Of a stretch of DNA of 64,000 nt, positions 8,414-17,805 are shown piece after piece. The translations under genes were made by a program, and so were the position numbers. The notes beneath the pieces are model-generated. The model was not told the DNA's origin. It saw only the letters and a list, made by a program, of their open reading frames with translations, and searched no databases. Numbering within the stretch: the first letter of the stretch is position 1; the number at the start of each line of letters is the position of its first letter. Source of the stretch: Thiosulfatimonas sediminis (GTDB lineage Bacteria > Pseudomonadota > Gammaproteobacteria > Thiomicrospirales > Thiomicrospiraceae); NCBI RefSeq assembly GCF_011398355.1, contig NZ_AP021889.1:186001-250000 (forward strand), written 5' to 3'.

Positions 8414-8490
8414 GATTGTTTGGCCGGTGGGTTGTTGGCGGTTAGCGTGATGCGCCTGCGTTCAATTCCAAGCTTGGCGTGATAATGTGA

Positions 8491-9480
8491 TTACTTTTTA
8501 TCGCGAAAAGAGGCTCCAAAAGCGGATTGTTTGGTCTGTTTTGCAAACTCATCAAGGCTGATTTCAACTACGCCCTTGCGGTCGCGGTCAGGGCCTTTGA
8601 AGATTTCTTGAGCGGCCCAAGCATGGCCGTGTACCACCTCGTAGCTGGCGTGGATTTTGCCATTTTGGCGAAGACTTTCATAGGCGTTCAGCATGGTTTG
8701 AAATTTGTTTTTTCCCATCAGTCCAGGATTGCGATGCAAGCTGGCATTGGTTGCGCCAATGGCTTTTAAATCTTTTAAGACGCTGATTGGCTTCTCATAA
8801 GTCAGTGTGAACATTTCAACATCCATGACTGGTTGTCCGAAGCCGGCGCGAATCAGTGCATCGCCAATGTCATGCATATCAATAAAGTGATTGACGTGTT
8901 CGCTCTGTTGATCAGCCATTCGCCATGCTTGACGTAGCTCTTTTAACGTATCAGGGCCAAAGGTTGTAAACATCAGCAAGCCTTCCGGGCGTAATACGCG
9001 CCGAAATTCCTTAAACACGGCATCTAAGTCATCGCACCACTGCAGCATTAAATTGCTGGTAATCATATCGAGACTGTTATCCGCAAAGGGGAGCGCAAAT
9101 GCATCGGCATTGATAAGCGTTACCCCAAGCTTTTGATTGAAACCGGAAAGTAATTTATTCAGCGGTTTGAGAGCTGAAATTCGCTCAATTTGTAAACGCG
9201 GTTTGGCACGTTGCAACATGGCTTCGGATAGGTCAACCGCAAACAGCGTGGCCTGTGGGTAGCGCTGCAAGAGCTTTGCGGTTAGAAGGCCGGTGCCCGC
9301 GCCGATGTCGGCGATACGCAGCGCCTTGACAGTGGTTAATTCAAGGCGTTCATCCATTCGTTCGGCGACGGTTTTTTGGAGTATGGCAGCCTCGTCATAA
9401 CTCGGTGCGGCATGGCTAAAGTGCTGTTTCAAATGTTGGCGATTGACGTGCTGAAGTTGCTCTGAACTGGATTGACTCAT
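8491..9480 (-). CDS. bioC: Malonyl-ACP O-methyltransferase BioC
   Basis: BioC methylates malonyl-ACP with SAM so that the fatty-acid synthase can build the pimeloyl chain of biotin. The 329-residue protein opens with a BioC-typical segment (HFSHAAPSYDEAAILQK). The SAM motif I is ADIGAGTGLLT (about 56-66), followed by the acidic motif FAVDLSEAMLQRAKPR and the post-motif SNLMLQWCDDL. The 'LMFTTFGPDTLKELR' segment is also characteristic of BioC. The length is somewhat above the E. coli protein (251), with a longer middle and C terminus. It lies 10 bp after bioH on the same strand, the usual bioH-bioC order. Confidence 0.93.
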   Translation of the reverse strand: MSQSSSEQLQHVNRQHLKQHFSHAAPSYDEAAILQKTVAERMDERLELTTVKALRIADIGAGTGLLTAKLLQRYPQATLFAVDLSEAMLQRAKPRLQIERISALKPLNKLLSGFNQKLGVTLINADAFALPFADNSLDMITSNLMLQWCDDLDAVFKEFRRVLRPEGLLMFTTFGPDTLKELRQAWRMADQQSEHVNHFIDMHDIGDALIRAGFGQPVMDVEMFTLTYEKPISVLKDLKAIGATNASLHRNPGLMGKNKFQTMLNAYESLRQNGKIHASYEVVHGHAWAAQEIFKGPDRDRKGVVEISLDEFAKQTKQSAFGASFRDKK

Positions 9481-9490
9481 GTTTTATTCG

Positions 9491-10279
9491 TTATCGTTGG
9501 GCTAAAAAATGGCGGATGGCGTCAGCGGTCTGCTGCGGGTGTGAGGCAAACGGGGTGTGCGCCGCACCGGCTAAAATTTTCACCTGTGCTTGGCGCTGTA
9601 TTGTACTGAATTCTGCAATAAATGCCTGTGGAATCAGTGGGTCGTGTTCGCCGAGAAGCCATAAAACCGGCATCGGTAATTCATTTGCTTGCTCGCGAAA
9701 ATCGAAATATTTAAGCAGGCGTAAACCTTGTGTTAGACCGCTAAGTGTCGGCAGTTGATAGTCCTGCATACGCTGCACGAACTGTTTGATTTGTTGGCGC
9801 GGTATCTCGCTACCTTGCATCTGCAACGTCCAAAAACTTTTCAAGGTTGCGGCACTGTCTGCTTGAACCGAACGCATAAAATCAGCCATTAATTTAGGGG
9901 ATACCGCCCATTTCCAATCGTCGTTTTGGGTGAAGCGCGGTGTCGATGCGAGGCAGATTAACGACTGGACGCGCTCTGGCTGTTGAATGGCGATTTGTTG
10001 TGCTAATAAGCCGCCAAGCGACCAACCGAGAAGATGGGATTTTTGAGGCATGGCTTCGAGTATCGCATCCACCCATGTTTGCGCTAACATTTGATCGTTT
10101 GCTTGGCTCGCGACAGCGTTGCTTTGACCAAACCCCGGCAATTCAATCAGGTGCAGTTCAAAATACGCCCCCAGTGTCTGTTGCGCCCAGTCTTGCCAGA
10201 CCGAATTTTGGGCGCCCCAGCCGTGAATAAACGTCAGTTTTGGGCGGTTTGGTTGCTCGATAATCAGTCGGCTTAACAT
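9491..10279 (-). CDS. bioH: Pimeloyl-ACP methyl ester carboxylesterase BioH
   Basis: BioH hydrolyses the methyl ester of pimeloyl-ACP once the chain is complete, releasing the BioF substrate. The 262-residue alpha/beta hydrolase has the oxyanion region FIHGWGAQNSVWQDW, the nucleophile elbow GWSLGG, the acid in GEHDPLIP, and the catalytic His in AAHTPFASHP. These match BioH in order and spacing. It sits 10 bp before bioC and 6 bp after the DUF748 gene, so it is probably cotranscribed with both. Other alpha/beta hydrolases look similar, but the context makes BioH the clear reading. Confidence 0.92.
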   Translation of the reverse strand: MLSRLIIEQPNRPKLTFIHGWGAQNSVWQDWAQQTLGAYFELHLIELPGFGQSNAVASQANDQMLAQTWVDAILEAMPQKSHLLGWSLGGLLAQQIAIQQPERVQSLICLASTPRFTQNDDWKWAVSPKLMADFMRSVQADSAATLKSFWTLQMQGSEIPRQQIKQFVQRMQDYQLPTLSGLTQGLRLLKYFDFREQANELPMPVLWLLGEHDPLIPQAFIAEFSTIQRQAQVKILAGAAHTPFASHPQQTADAIRHFLAQR

Positions 10280-10284
10280 CGCTT

Positions 10285-13200
10285 TTAAATCCCCATTTGA
10301 ATTTTTGCGCTGCCAGTTTCATTGCTGATTTTTGGCTGACAGATGACGATTTGATTGGTGCTCACCCCTTGTTCTAACAGGTAGCGTTTAATCGCGGTTT
10401 GGCGCATGGTTGCCAGGCTAAGCAGTTGGTCGTCGGTGATCTCAGGCAATTTGTTCTCTTTTTTCTGCGATTCGGTTTGTGAGGCTTGTGCAATCGCTTG
10501 GCGATCACTCTGATTGACGCCGCCGCACAGCTTGATTTGCACATCGCTTTTCGATTGCAACAAGGTACTGACTTTTTGCAAGTACTGTTGCATTTCATCG
10601 GTTAATTTAAAGCGACTGTCTTCAAAATCGACAGGTTGCAGGCGTACTGCCGCGAGTTGATCGAACGCCATTTCACCAACCAGCGCAATCGCTCCGAACG
10701 GCTGTAGCGCCAGCAATAAGTAGGTGCGCGTAGCTTTGCCTAAAGCGCCGTTCAATGCGGTAGAAATCACGTCTTGAATATTGAAGTTGGGATTGTCTAA
10801 ATCGCCTTTAATCGGCAGTTTTAACTCGATATTATCGCTCTTGTCGCGCAATAGACTCAGTCCGACTTCCAGCGGCATACTAAACCCTTTGTCAAACGCT
10901 TCTGTTTTCTCTTTGTCGGCGCTAACCAGTTGGAATTTGTAGAGTTTAACGCTGTTTTCAACATCAATTTTATTGTCGCCAATGGTGCTGTCGATGGTTG
11001 CAGAGAGCTGTCCACTGTCGATTTGGTAGCCGACGGCTTGCTGCACTAAAGGCGAAAAATCATTGAGCGCCAAGCCGTCAATCGCGGTTTTGGCTTGCAT
11101 TGATAGCTGCGCGGCCAGTGGTGCAATCTTACCGCTAGAGCGGATTTCGCTAAATTCATCTAAAGACGCTAAAAACTCAAAGTCGCTGGCTTGTTCCGGT
11201 TTACTGCTGTCAAATGCGCCAAAACGTAATGTTTTGATGGTAAGACGTTTATTAATTGGTGCGTCTTCTGAGGTATTTGGATTGGCAATACTGAGTTGAA
11301 TTTGGTTATTGCCTTGTAATGCAAAAGAGGCAAGGGCTATTTTTGGCAGAGTACGCGGCTCGGCCGCATTGGGTGCGCTGTCAGGGTTAGCGGTTTTCGC
11401 AGGGTCTTGCGGTGTCGTTTCGGTCGGTGTTTCAGCTTGTTTTTCAATGCCAAAAGCGTTCAGCAGGGCGCTGATTTGCGCAAGTTGATAGTCTTTATCG
11501 AGAGTGAGATCACCGTTCAAATCGACCAGTGCTAAGTCGCCAAGTTCAATAGCAAGTTCTGGTGCAAGTGCAATATCGCCTTCGGTTAGGGTAATCGCCC
11601 TTAGGGTGGCGATAGGCACGGTTTGCTGTTGGTTAATGCCTTGCAGTGTGAGGCCGCTTAAATCCAGGTTACGTAATGCAAAGTGTTGCGGGCTTTTTAA
11701 TGTCAGGCTCGGCAGGTTCAACTGTTGCAGTTGCATCGCATCGCGCATTTTAGGCGAACCGGCATTGAGGCGCTTGGCTGAGAGTTTAAATTGGCCGTTA
11801 AGCTCTGCTGCGGTTGCCGTTTGCTTGTAGGCTTGGCTGAACTTACTTTGCCCTTGCCATGTAAAGGTGTCTAAATCGGCACTTTGTTGTGGGCTTTTGA
11901 ATTTAAGTGCAGCAATCTGTCCTGAACCGGAGTAATCGATACTTAAGGTGTCATTGTTGATGAGGCTGGCTAGGGTGAAATCCGAACTGAGATTTTGGTT
12001 GATTTTAATACCAGACTCGGCGAGTTCAGTGTGTGATTTTGTTAGCTGTAATTGGCCTTTTAAACGAATGTCTTGTGCGCCACTTTGTGGTTGATTTTCG
12101 AGCGGATGGTTTTGAGTAAGCATTAGGTTACCGCTATAACGGATTTGTTTGGCTTGTTGGTTTAAACCGGATTGCTGCAGACTGAGATTATCCAGGGTGA
12201 AAGTCCCATTTTGTTGCAGGCTAAGTTGCTTGGCATTGTTGTTCAGGAGCAGGTCAAGTTTGGCTTTCAGGCTTTGTGACAGTTGCAGAGATTGCTCCGG
12301 CGTTTGTTGGGTAAACTCAATGTTATCGCTGTTTAAATCGCCTTTTACGCTTAGTTTAAGTGCGGCAGTTTGTTGCCAATCCAGTGCGCCATTCCAGTTT
12401 ATAGCGGGGGTGGAGAGTGACATCATCTTGTCCTTAAAGGCGAGGTTTGTAATCTGAATAGTCCCAGTTTGTTGTAGGCTTTGTTGGTTTTCGGCAAACT
12501 TGGCTTGCAGGTTAAGTTTAGCGTTGATGTTGCTGGAAAACTTACGTTGGATTGGGGTTTCTGCGCTGTTATCTTGCTGTGCAAATGTCAGTTGTTTTAG
12601 GGTTAAATTGCTCTGAGTTTTGAGTTGTAAATCATCGCCAAGGGTAATGTGTTGCTGCCCGTCTAGTTGCATTGCTGCCAACGCCAATTCCAGTGAATTT
12701 TGTAACTGTTTGCCGTTCTTGGCGGTTTGGGTCAGCTGAAGTGTATCGCTATTGAGCGTGCCGTTTAGGGCGATTTTTTGCGCAGTCAAGTCATAATCGA
12801 TTTTGCCTTGGTAGGCGATTTTAGGAAGCTCAAGGAGGCGATTTTGTTGCTCTTTTTGCGCTTGCGACTGCTGTTCTAGTCGCAGTTTATTCAATGCTAA
12901 GGCGCCGTCTAAATTTAGCTTGGGCTTGGCAATCGCGTAATCCACACTGCCTTGATAGCTTAGTTGTTGGTAGTTCACCGTTAAGTCACTGGCTTGCGGC
13001 GCTGTGTGGCTTTGTTGCAAGTTAAAGTTATTGAGAGCGATAAGGCCTTTTTGCTGGATTCTGGCATCCACGCCATTGAGTTGGCCAATTAAGTCAATTG
13101 CCCCTTTGGCATCGGTTTGTATATTCAGTTTTGCGCCATCGGCGCCATTTTGCGTCAATGCCAGTTGTGTGCCGTTTAGGTTTCCGAGCACTTTAAGTGC

Positions 13201-14076
13201 TTGAACATCACCGGAGAAAAAGTGTGCATCCCCCTGCCAAGTAAGTTTTTGCGCACTAATGCGCTGTTCTGCCATCTGAATATCAGCGTTTGCTAAGTTG
13301 ATGTCGCTGTATTGATAGAGTTTAAAGCCGTTGCTTTGTTGTTCGACGGTGAAGGTTAAGTCGGCGGTTAATTGTCCAGCAATAGGTTGCGCGACCCACT
13401 CTTGCAAGTCTTGTAGATTAAGTTCGCGCACCTTAATCGTGCCGATGATTTTGGGCGCTTTGGTAAATAGATGGACTTGTAAGTTGGCATTTATTGATTT
13501 TTGGTTGAGCGTACTGTTGAGTTTTAAGCGCGCAAAATCACTGTCCCAACTGTAAAGTTCTTTCAGGCTAAGACTGCGGATTTGATAGAGCTGTTGTTGT
13601 TCGGCTTGGATAAGCTGGATATTAATATCTTGTAGTGCCAGCTGTTGCACCCCTAGGCCGAATGGCAAAGTGCCTGAATCGCTCTCTTCCTTGGACGACT
13701 CTTGCGGAATCGCAAAGCCCGCTACGCGAAATTGCTGCTGGCCGTTTTGTTCGGAAATTTCGACCGGAAGGGTCACGCCGATTAATTTAATTTGTGAAAA
13801 CAGTAAACGTTCTTGGAATAAAGCACGTAACAAAATATTGGCTGAAAATTCGTTAACTTGAGTCTTATGGTTGCCATTTTGCAGCTGAATGTTACGAATA
13901 CGCAGTTTGCCGTTAAATATGTTTAGATCAATATCGGCAATAGTCGCTTGCTGGCCGCTGTGTTTTTCCAGTAGATGAATGGCGGTATATTTAAGCCCAA
14001 TTGGCAGCAGGCTGATAAATACAACGCTAAGCAGCACAAAGCTACTGAGCCAAGGGTGTCTTTTTACAAACGGCAT
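10285..14076 (-). CDS. Giant AsmA-like DUF748 protein
   Basis: This 1263-residue envelope protein has one N-terminal membrane anchor (about residues 9-30, with WLSSFVLLSVVFISLLPIG) and then a very long periplasmic part. That part is dominated by Gln, Asn and Leu with repeated short beta-strand patterns (for example 'KLNLQ', 'LTLKQL', 'QTGTIQITNLAF'). DUF748 proteins belong to the AsmA/YhdP-type bridge-like group thought to carry lipids between membranes. The start KYTAIHLLEKHSGQQATIADIDLNIFNGKLRIRNI is the AsmA-type entry motif. An Ala/Pro/Thr-rich linker lies about residues 880-910. The C terminus has an OmpA-like look (LQSKSDVQIKLCGG), which is an inference. It lies immediately upstream of bioH. 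Confidence 0.8.
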   Translation of the reverse strand: MPFVKRHPWLSSFVLLSVVFISLLPIGLKYTAIHLLEKHSGQQATIADIDLNIFNGKLRIRNIQLQNGNHKTQVNEFSANILLRALFQERLLFSQIKLIGVTLPVEISEQNGQQQFRVAGFAIPQESSKEESDSGTLPFGLGVQQLALQDINIQLIQAEQQQLYQIRSLSLKELYSWDSDFARLKLNSTLNQKSINANLQVHLFTKAPKIIGTIKVRELNLQDLQEWVAQPIAGQLTADLTFTVEQQSNGFKLYQYSDINLANADIQMAEQRISAQKLTWQGDAHFFSGDVQALKVLGNLNGTQLALTQNGADGAKLNIQTDAKGAIDLIGQLNGVDARIQQKGLIALNNFNLQQSHTAPQASDLTVNYQQLSYQGSVDYAIAKPKLNLDGALALNKLRLEQQSQAQKEQQNRLLELPKIAYQGKIDYDLTAQKIALNGTLNSDTLQLTQTAKNGKQLQNSLELALAAMQLDGQQHITLGDDLQLKTQSNLTLKQLTFAQQDNSAETPIQRKFSSNINAKLNLQAKFAENQQSLQQTGTIQITNLAFKDKMMSLSTPAINWNGALDWQQTAALKLSVKGDLNSDNIEFTQQTPEQSLQLSQSLKAKLDLLLNNNAKQLSLQQNGTFTLDNLSLQQSGLNQQAKQIRYSGNLMLTQNHPLENQPQSGAQDIRLKGQLQLTKSHTELAESGIKINQNLSSDFTLASLINNDTLSIDYSGSGQIAALKFKSPQQSADLDTFTWQGQSKFSQAYKQTATAAELNGQFKLSAKRLNAGSPKMRDAMQLQQLNLPSLTLKSPQHFALRNLDLSGLTLQGINQQQTVPIATLRAITLTEGDIALAPELAIELGDLALVDLNGDLTLDKDYQLAQISALLNAFGIEKQAETPTETTPQDPAKTANPDSAPNAAEPRTLPKIALASFALQGNNQIQLSIANPNTSEDAPINKRLTIKTLRFGAFDSSKPEQASDFEFLASLDEFSEIRSSGKIAPLAAQLSMQAKTAIDGLALNDFSPLVQQAVGYQIDSGQLSATIDSTIGDNKIDVENSVKLYKFQLVSADKEKTEAFDKGFSMPLEVGLSLLRDKSDNIELKLPIKGDLDNPNFNIQDVISTALNGALGKATRTYLLLALQPFGAIALVGEMAFDQLAAVRLQPVDFEDSRFKLTDEMQQYLQKVSTLLQSKSDVQIKLCGGVNQSDRQAIAQASQTESQKKENKLPEITDDQLLSLATMRQTAIKRYLLEQGVSTNQIVICQPKISNETGSAKIQMGI

Positions 14077-14356
14077 AGTGCGGTGCTTCCCTTTGGTCTG
14101 GGTAAAGTGATAAAAATGAGGGTAATTTTACTCTGTAATGCTTGCTTATCTTCAAGCTTTCGCTCGGCGAGGTCAAGTTCGCTACAGACAGAATTGATCC
14201 AAACGGTTTCAAGCATGGCAGAATCTGCACCTTGCAATTCCTTGTGGAATGGAATCGAGCCTTATGCTGTGGCGCTTGAGTGGTGATTGAAAACTGCTGG
14301 GAAGGATTTTCTGCCGCACCCAAAAGCGCAGCAGATGAGGAGTGGCGCGGCGTAAA

Positions 14357-15709
14357 TTACGGTTTTTGTTGCGCCAAGTAGTCTTGGGTTAATTTGATAA
14401 TGACCGGTGAGAGCACCAAGAGCGCAATCAGATTGGGTATTGCCATTAGGGCGTTGAGCACATCGGCCAGAATCAATACGGTGTTGAAGTAGTCAGACAG
14501 CGATGCGCCCGCGAAAATGGCGATAATCCATGCAATTCGATAGGGGGTTATGACGCGGTGATTGGTTAAAAATTCGGCACAGCGTTCGCCATAGTAACTC
14601 CAGCCCAGCAAGGTGGTGAAGGCAAATACCGCTAAACTGATGGCGACGATAATGGCGCCTATCTCTGAACCCAGCCCGACACTAAAGGCGTTGGCCGTTA
14701 ATACCGAACCCGTTTCTCCAGACTGCCAAACGCCGGTGACCATAATCACCAAGGCGGTCATGGTGCAGATAATAATCGTGTCGATAAAAGTGCCAAGCAT
14801 GGCAATATGCCCTTGGCGAACTGGATTATTGGTTTGTGCTGCGGCGTGTGCAATGGGTGCGGAGCCAAGCCCTGCTTCGTTGGAGAATACGCCACGTGCA
14901 ACGCCAAATTGAATCGCTAAAATAATGCTCGCCCCAGCAAAGCCGCCGGCGGCTGCATGGCCGGTAAAAGCACTTTCGACAATGGTTAATAGAGCGTTTG
15001 GCAGAGCGTCCAGATGCAGGATGAGAATCCATAGCGATACGCCAATGTATAAGATGGCCATTAAAGGCACCAGTGCGGTGGCGGTTTTGGCAATCCGTTT
15101 GACCCCGCCGAAAATGACCAAGCCAATCAAGAGCATTAAGACAATTCCGGTAATGCGGTTGTCAATCTCAAAAGCGTTTTCCATGGCGCCGGCGACCGCG
15201 TTCGCTTGCACCATGTTGCCAATTCCAAAGGCAGCGATTGCGCCAAATAAGGCAAACGCGATGGCTAAAGGCTGCCATTTTTTGCCCATGCCGTTTTTAA
15301 TGGCGTACATTGGGCCGCCAACGTGGCGACCGTCTTCGTCGGTTTCGCGATAATGTACCGCCAGAACCGCTTCTGAATATTTGGTCGCCATGCCGATTAA
15401 TGCAGTAATCCACATCCAAAAAATAGCCCCCGGCCCGCCGATAAAAAGAGCCGCAGCCACCCCAGCGATATTGCCGGTGCCTACCGTTGCTGCTAAGGCG
15501 GTCATTAAAGCGCTAAAGGGTGGAATATCGCCCTCTTGCTTGGAGTGACGGCCTTGCCAGAGTAGTTTAAATGCCTTGCCAAGATTGCGCAGCGGTAGAA
15601 ATGCTAGGCGGATGGTGAGGTATAGGCCGGTCCCCAGAATTAAGACCAACATTACTGGCCCCCAAGCCCAACTGCTGGCGGTGGATAAAATTGCGTTAAC
15701 GGATTCCAT
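14357..15709 (-). CDS. Sodium:alanine (AGCS family) symporter
   Basis: This 450-residue inner-membrane carrier belongs to the alanine/glycine:cation symporter family, which imports small neutral amino acids with Na+. It has about 11 helices. Family motifs are plain: GTGNIAGVAAALFIGGPGAIFWMW, AVHYRETDEDGRHVGGPMYAIKNG (split here by gaps in conservation), and VFSNEAGLGSAPIAHAAA. The ordered 'GTGNI' and 'NEAGLG' loops are the substrate and sodium sites in MhsT-like AgcS structures. No neighbour shows a dedicated amino-acid pathway. The 280-bp gap to the DUF748 gene (14077-14356) holds nothing that I can support. Confidence 0.9.
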   Translation of the reverse strand: MESVNAILSTASSWAWGPVMLVLILGTGLYLTIRLAFLPLRNLGKAFKLLWQGRHSKQEGDIPPFSALMTALAATVGTGNIAGVAAALFIGGPGAIFWMWITALIGMATKYSEAVLAVHYRETDEDGRHVGGPMYAIKNGMGKKWQPLAIAFALFGAIAAFGIGNMVQANAVAGAMENAFEIDNRITGIVLMLLIGLVIFGGVKRIAKTATALVPLMAILYIGVSLWILILHLDALPNALLTIVESAFTGHAAAGGFAGASIILAIQFGVARGVFSNEAGLGSAPIAHAAAQTNNPVRQGHIAMLGTFIDTIIICTMTALVIMVTGVWQSGETGSVLTANAFSVGLGSEIGAIIVAISLAVFAFTTLLGWSYYGERCAEFLTNHRVITPYRIAWIIAIFAGASLSDYFNTVLILADVLNALMAIPNLIALLVLSPVIIKLTQDYLAQQKP

Positions 15710-15751
15710 GATTACCCCATGCTTTCATATTCAGGACACCCTAATCGTAAA

Positions 15752-16852
15752 TTAGGATTTTGTCCAGCTTGCGACGGTGTCCGCCAGCGGCTTTTCAGTG
15801 GCGGCAGCGTTGTTTGTTTGGCGTTGTGCGTATTCTTGAATGACTTCGTCAATAAAATGCAGTTTGCCAACGACAATTTCGGACAGTTTGAAGGGATAAG
15901 GTTCGGCCAGTCCCATACTGCGATTTAGGGCGTTCATAATTTGTGCGACTCTTGCCCATTCGACAAACCAGCGGTTGAAGTTGTGTTCTTGCGGTTCGTA
16001 AATACTGATGCCGTAGCTTTGTGCTGTTTGCAGGGTGTCAACGATATGTAGGTAGTGTGCCCAAGTTTCTGCCCAATCTTCATGTGGATGGCTGCTGGCG
16101 TAAGGGGTAATAAAGCGGCTGCGCCAGTGGTTGTTGTTGCCTTGCTGGTAGTAGCGCTCCAAAGCGTGTGCATAGTCGTCGCGCTCGTCGCCAAATACGC
16201 TGCGAAATTGCCGTTTTTGCGCTTCGGTGGTGAAAAATTTCAGCCAAAAATAATGGCCGATTTCATGCCGAAAATGACCGAGCAGAGTGCGGTAACGTTC
16301 GCGCATCTGTTCTTTCATGGTGTGTAAAAAGCCTTCGTCGGCTTCGGCCGCATTGAGGGTAATCAGCCCATCGTAATGCCCGGTTAGGACGTGTTCTAGT
16401 TGTAAATTGGGATTGCTGCGTCGGTCCTCCAGAAAATCAAAGCGTAAGTCTTGAAAAACCGCGGGTTGGGCGGCATTGAACAGTTGTAAGTCAAGCAGGG
16501 TCTGAAAGAGTTGGCGTTTGGCTTGTTCTAAGCGATACCAGCGGTTGATGTTCCGCTGTATGCTTTGGTCGGGAATAACTCGTGAACTGCGACAGGCGAT
16601 GCATTGGCAGTGCTCGTCCTCATTGAGTAACAGCCAATTGCAGCCGATGGCGCTAAATCGTTGTGCGCAGGGTCTGAATTTAACCGCTTTGCCTCGATTG
16701 GCGCTGTGCGCAAAAAAATGGTCTTGGGCGATCAGTTCGCCACTCCACATGGTGCCAATTTGTGGGTCGAATGCTAAATCGCGCCCACAGTGTTTGCAAT
16801 AATGATCGTGAAAACCGACTTCGTTGCCGCACAGACAGTAAAAGCGTCGCAT
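15752..16852 (-). CDS. Zinc-ribbon putative zinc metallopeptidase of the ATP-grasp/alpha-E operon
   Basis: This protein of about 366 residues opens with zinc-ribbon cysteines (CLCGNEVGFHDHYCKHCG) and a second Cys cluster (CQCIACRSS). A gluzincin-type active site follows at HFRHEIGHYFW, with the two His ligands and the catalytic Glu. The layout fits the family annotated as 'putative zinc-binding metallopeptidase' that often travels with circularly permuted ATP-grasp and alpha-E proteins. I place the start at ATG 16852, eight bases after the alpha-E stop (16858-16860), with an AGGTGG site 10 nt upstream. A longer TTG start at 16885 would overlap that gene and lacks such a site. Substrate is unknown. 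Confidence 0.8.
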   Translation of the reverse strand: MRRFYCLCGNEVGFHDHYCKHCGRDLAFDPQIGTMWSGELIAQDHFFAHSANRGKAVKFRPCAQRFSAIGCNWLLLNEDEHCQCIACRSSRVIPDQSIQRNINRWYRLEQAKRQLFQTLLDLQLFNAAQPAVFQDLRFDFLEDRRSNPNLQLEHVLTGHYDGLITLNAAEADEGFLHTMKEQMRERYRTLLGHFRHEIGHYFWLKFFTTEAQKRQFRSVFGDERDDYAHALERYYQQGNNNHWRSRFITPYASSHPHEDWAETWAHYLHIVDTLQTAQSYGISIYEPQEHNFNRWFVEWARVAQIMNALNRSMGLAEPYPFKLSEIVVGKLHFIDEVIQEYAQRQTNNAAATEKPLADTVASWTKS

Positions 16853-16857
16853 TTTGG

Positions 16858-17805
16858 TTAAGCCACCTGTTTGGGATTGAACCAAGTATTATAAAGCAGG
16901 CTGTTTAATTCTGAGAGTTCGCGTTGAATCCAGTCCAGATGGTCGTGCAGTTGGTCGCTGCCGATGCTTAATGCTTTTTCGGATAGGACTCTATTTTGCA
17001 GCTGTTGCACTTGTTTTTGCAGTGCGCCGGAATTGGGCAGCTTGCTCATCACCCCTTGAATTTCATGCAGGCAGTAATTGACCGACCGCGCAAAGTGTTC
17101 GTCTTGGGTAAGAAATTGCAGCACTTCCGGCCCACTGATTTCGGTTTGGTATTGCAAGCGATACATAAAGTAGGAGCTGATAGAACGGAGCAAATGCGCC
17201 CACAAAATTGAGGCAAAATAGGTGTCTTCTTCGTTGTCAAATTGCTGTTGTGAGACATACAATCCGCCTTCGTCAATTAAGCGCGTGGTCATGTCCGCGC
17301 GTTCGATATACATGCCTAGTTTTAAAAAATGATAGGTTTCGTTTTGGCTCATGGTTCCAGCCAGCATTCCTGTGAAAGCCTGGCAGGCACGGATAATTTC
17401 TGACAGCAGTGCATTGCGTTTTTTGCGTTCGTTAAAGTCGTTTTGGCGTTGTTTGGTGAGCAGATAGAGTTCGTTGATGTGAATCCACGCTTCGCGCGGC
17501 AAAATATCGCGCGTGGTGCGTATGTTTTCACGCGCCCACCACAATGATGACATCAACGATGCCGGATTATTTCGGTCGGTTAGCAGCAGCGCCATGCAGT
17601 TTTGCTCGCTGCGTTCATCGCCAAAGCGTTCTGCAAAATAGTCCTCGTTACTGGTGATTTGTACTAGGCCATACCAGCTCATTTCGACCGATTTTGGTAG
17701 GTCAAACATTAATTGAGCATGTACCTTGGTTAAACGTGCGGTGTTTTCAATGCGTTCAATGTAGCGCGCCAGCCAATAGACGCGTTCAGCCACTCTGGAT
17801 AACAT
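16858..17805 (-). CDS. Alpha-E (DUF403) domain protein
   Basis: The 315-residue protein begins with the diagnostic alpha-E text MLSRVAERVYWLARYIERIE and is predicted all-helical, with repeated Glu-containing segments (for example AWIHINELYLLTK and LDWIQRELSELNSLLY). Alpha-E proteins almost always accompany type-2 circularly permuted ATP-grasp ligases, and comparative genomics suggests a joint role in making or attaching short peptides. The role has not been shown for most members. Its ATG overlaps the stop of the ATP-grasp gene by one base, so the two are made together. Confidence 0.9.
   Translation of the reverse strand: MLSRVAERVYWLARYIERIENTARLTKVHAQLMFDLPKSVEMSWYGLVQITSNEDYFAERFGDERSEQNCMALLLTDRNNPASLMSSLWWARENIRTTRDILPREAWIHINELYLLTKQRQNDFNERKKRNALLSEIIRACQAFTGMLAGTMSQNETYHFLKLGMYIERADMTTRLIDEGGLYVSQQQFDNEEDTYFASILWAHLLRSISSYFMYRLQYQTEISGPEVLQFLTQDEHFARSVNYCLHEIQGVMSKLPNSGALQKQVQQLQNRVLSEKALSIGSDQLHDHLDWIQRELSELNSLLYNTWFNPKQVA

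Noticed and set aside
14077-14356. Possible small RNA or tRNA in the gap before the DUF748 gene
   Set aside because: I saw no cloverleaf, no T-loop text and no strong hairpin with a T tract.
14925-15353. 142-codon frame antisense to the alanine-type symporter
   Set aside because: It mirrors the transporter gene and shows no domain of its own.
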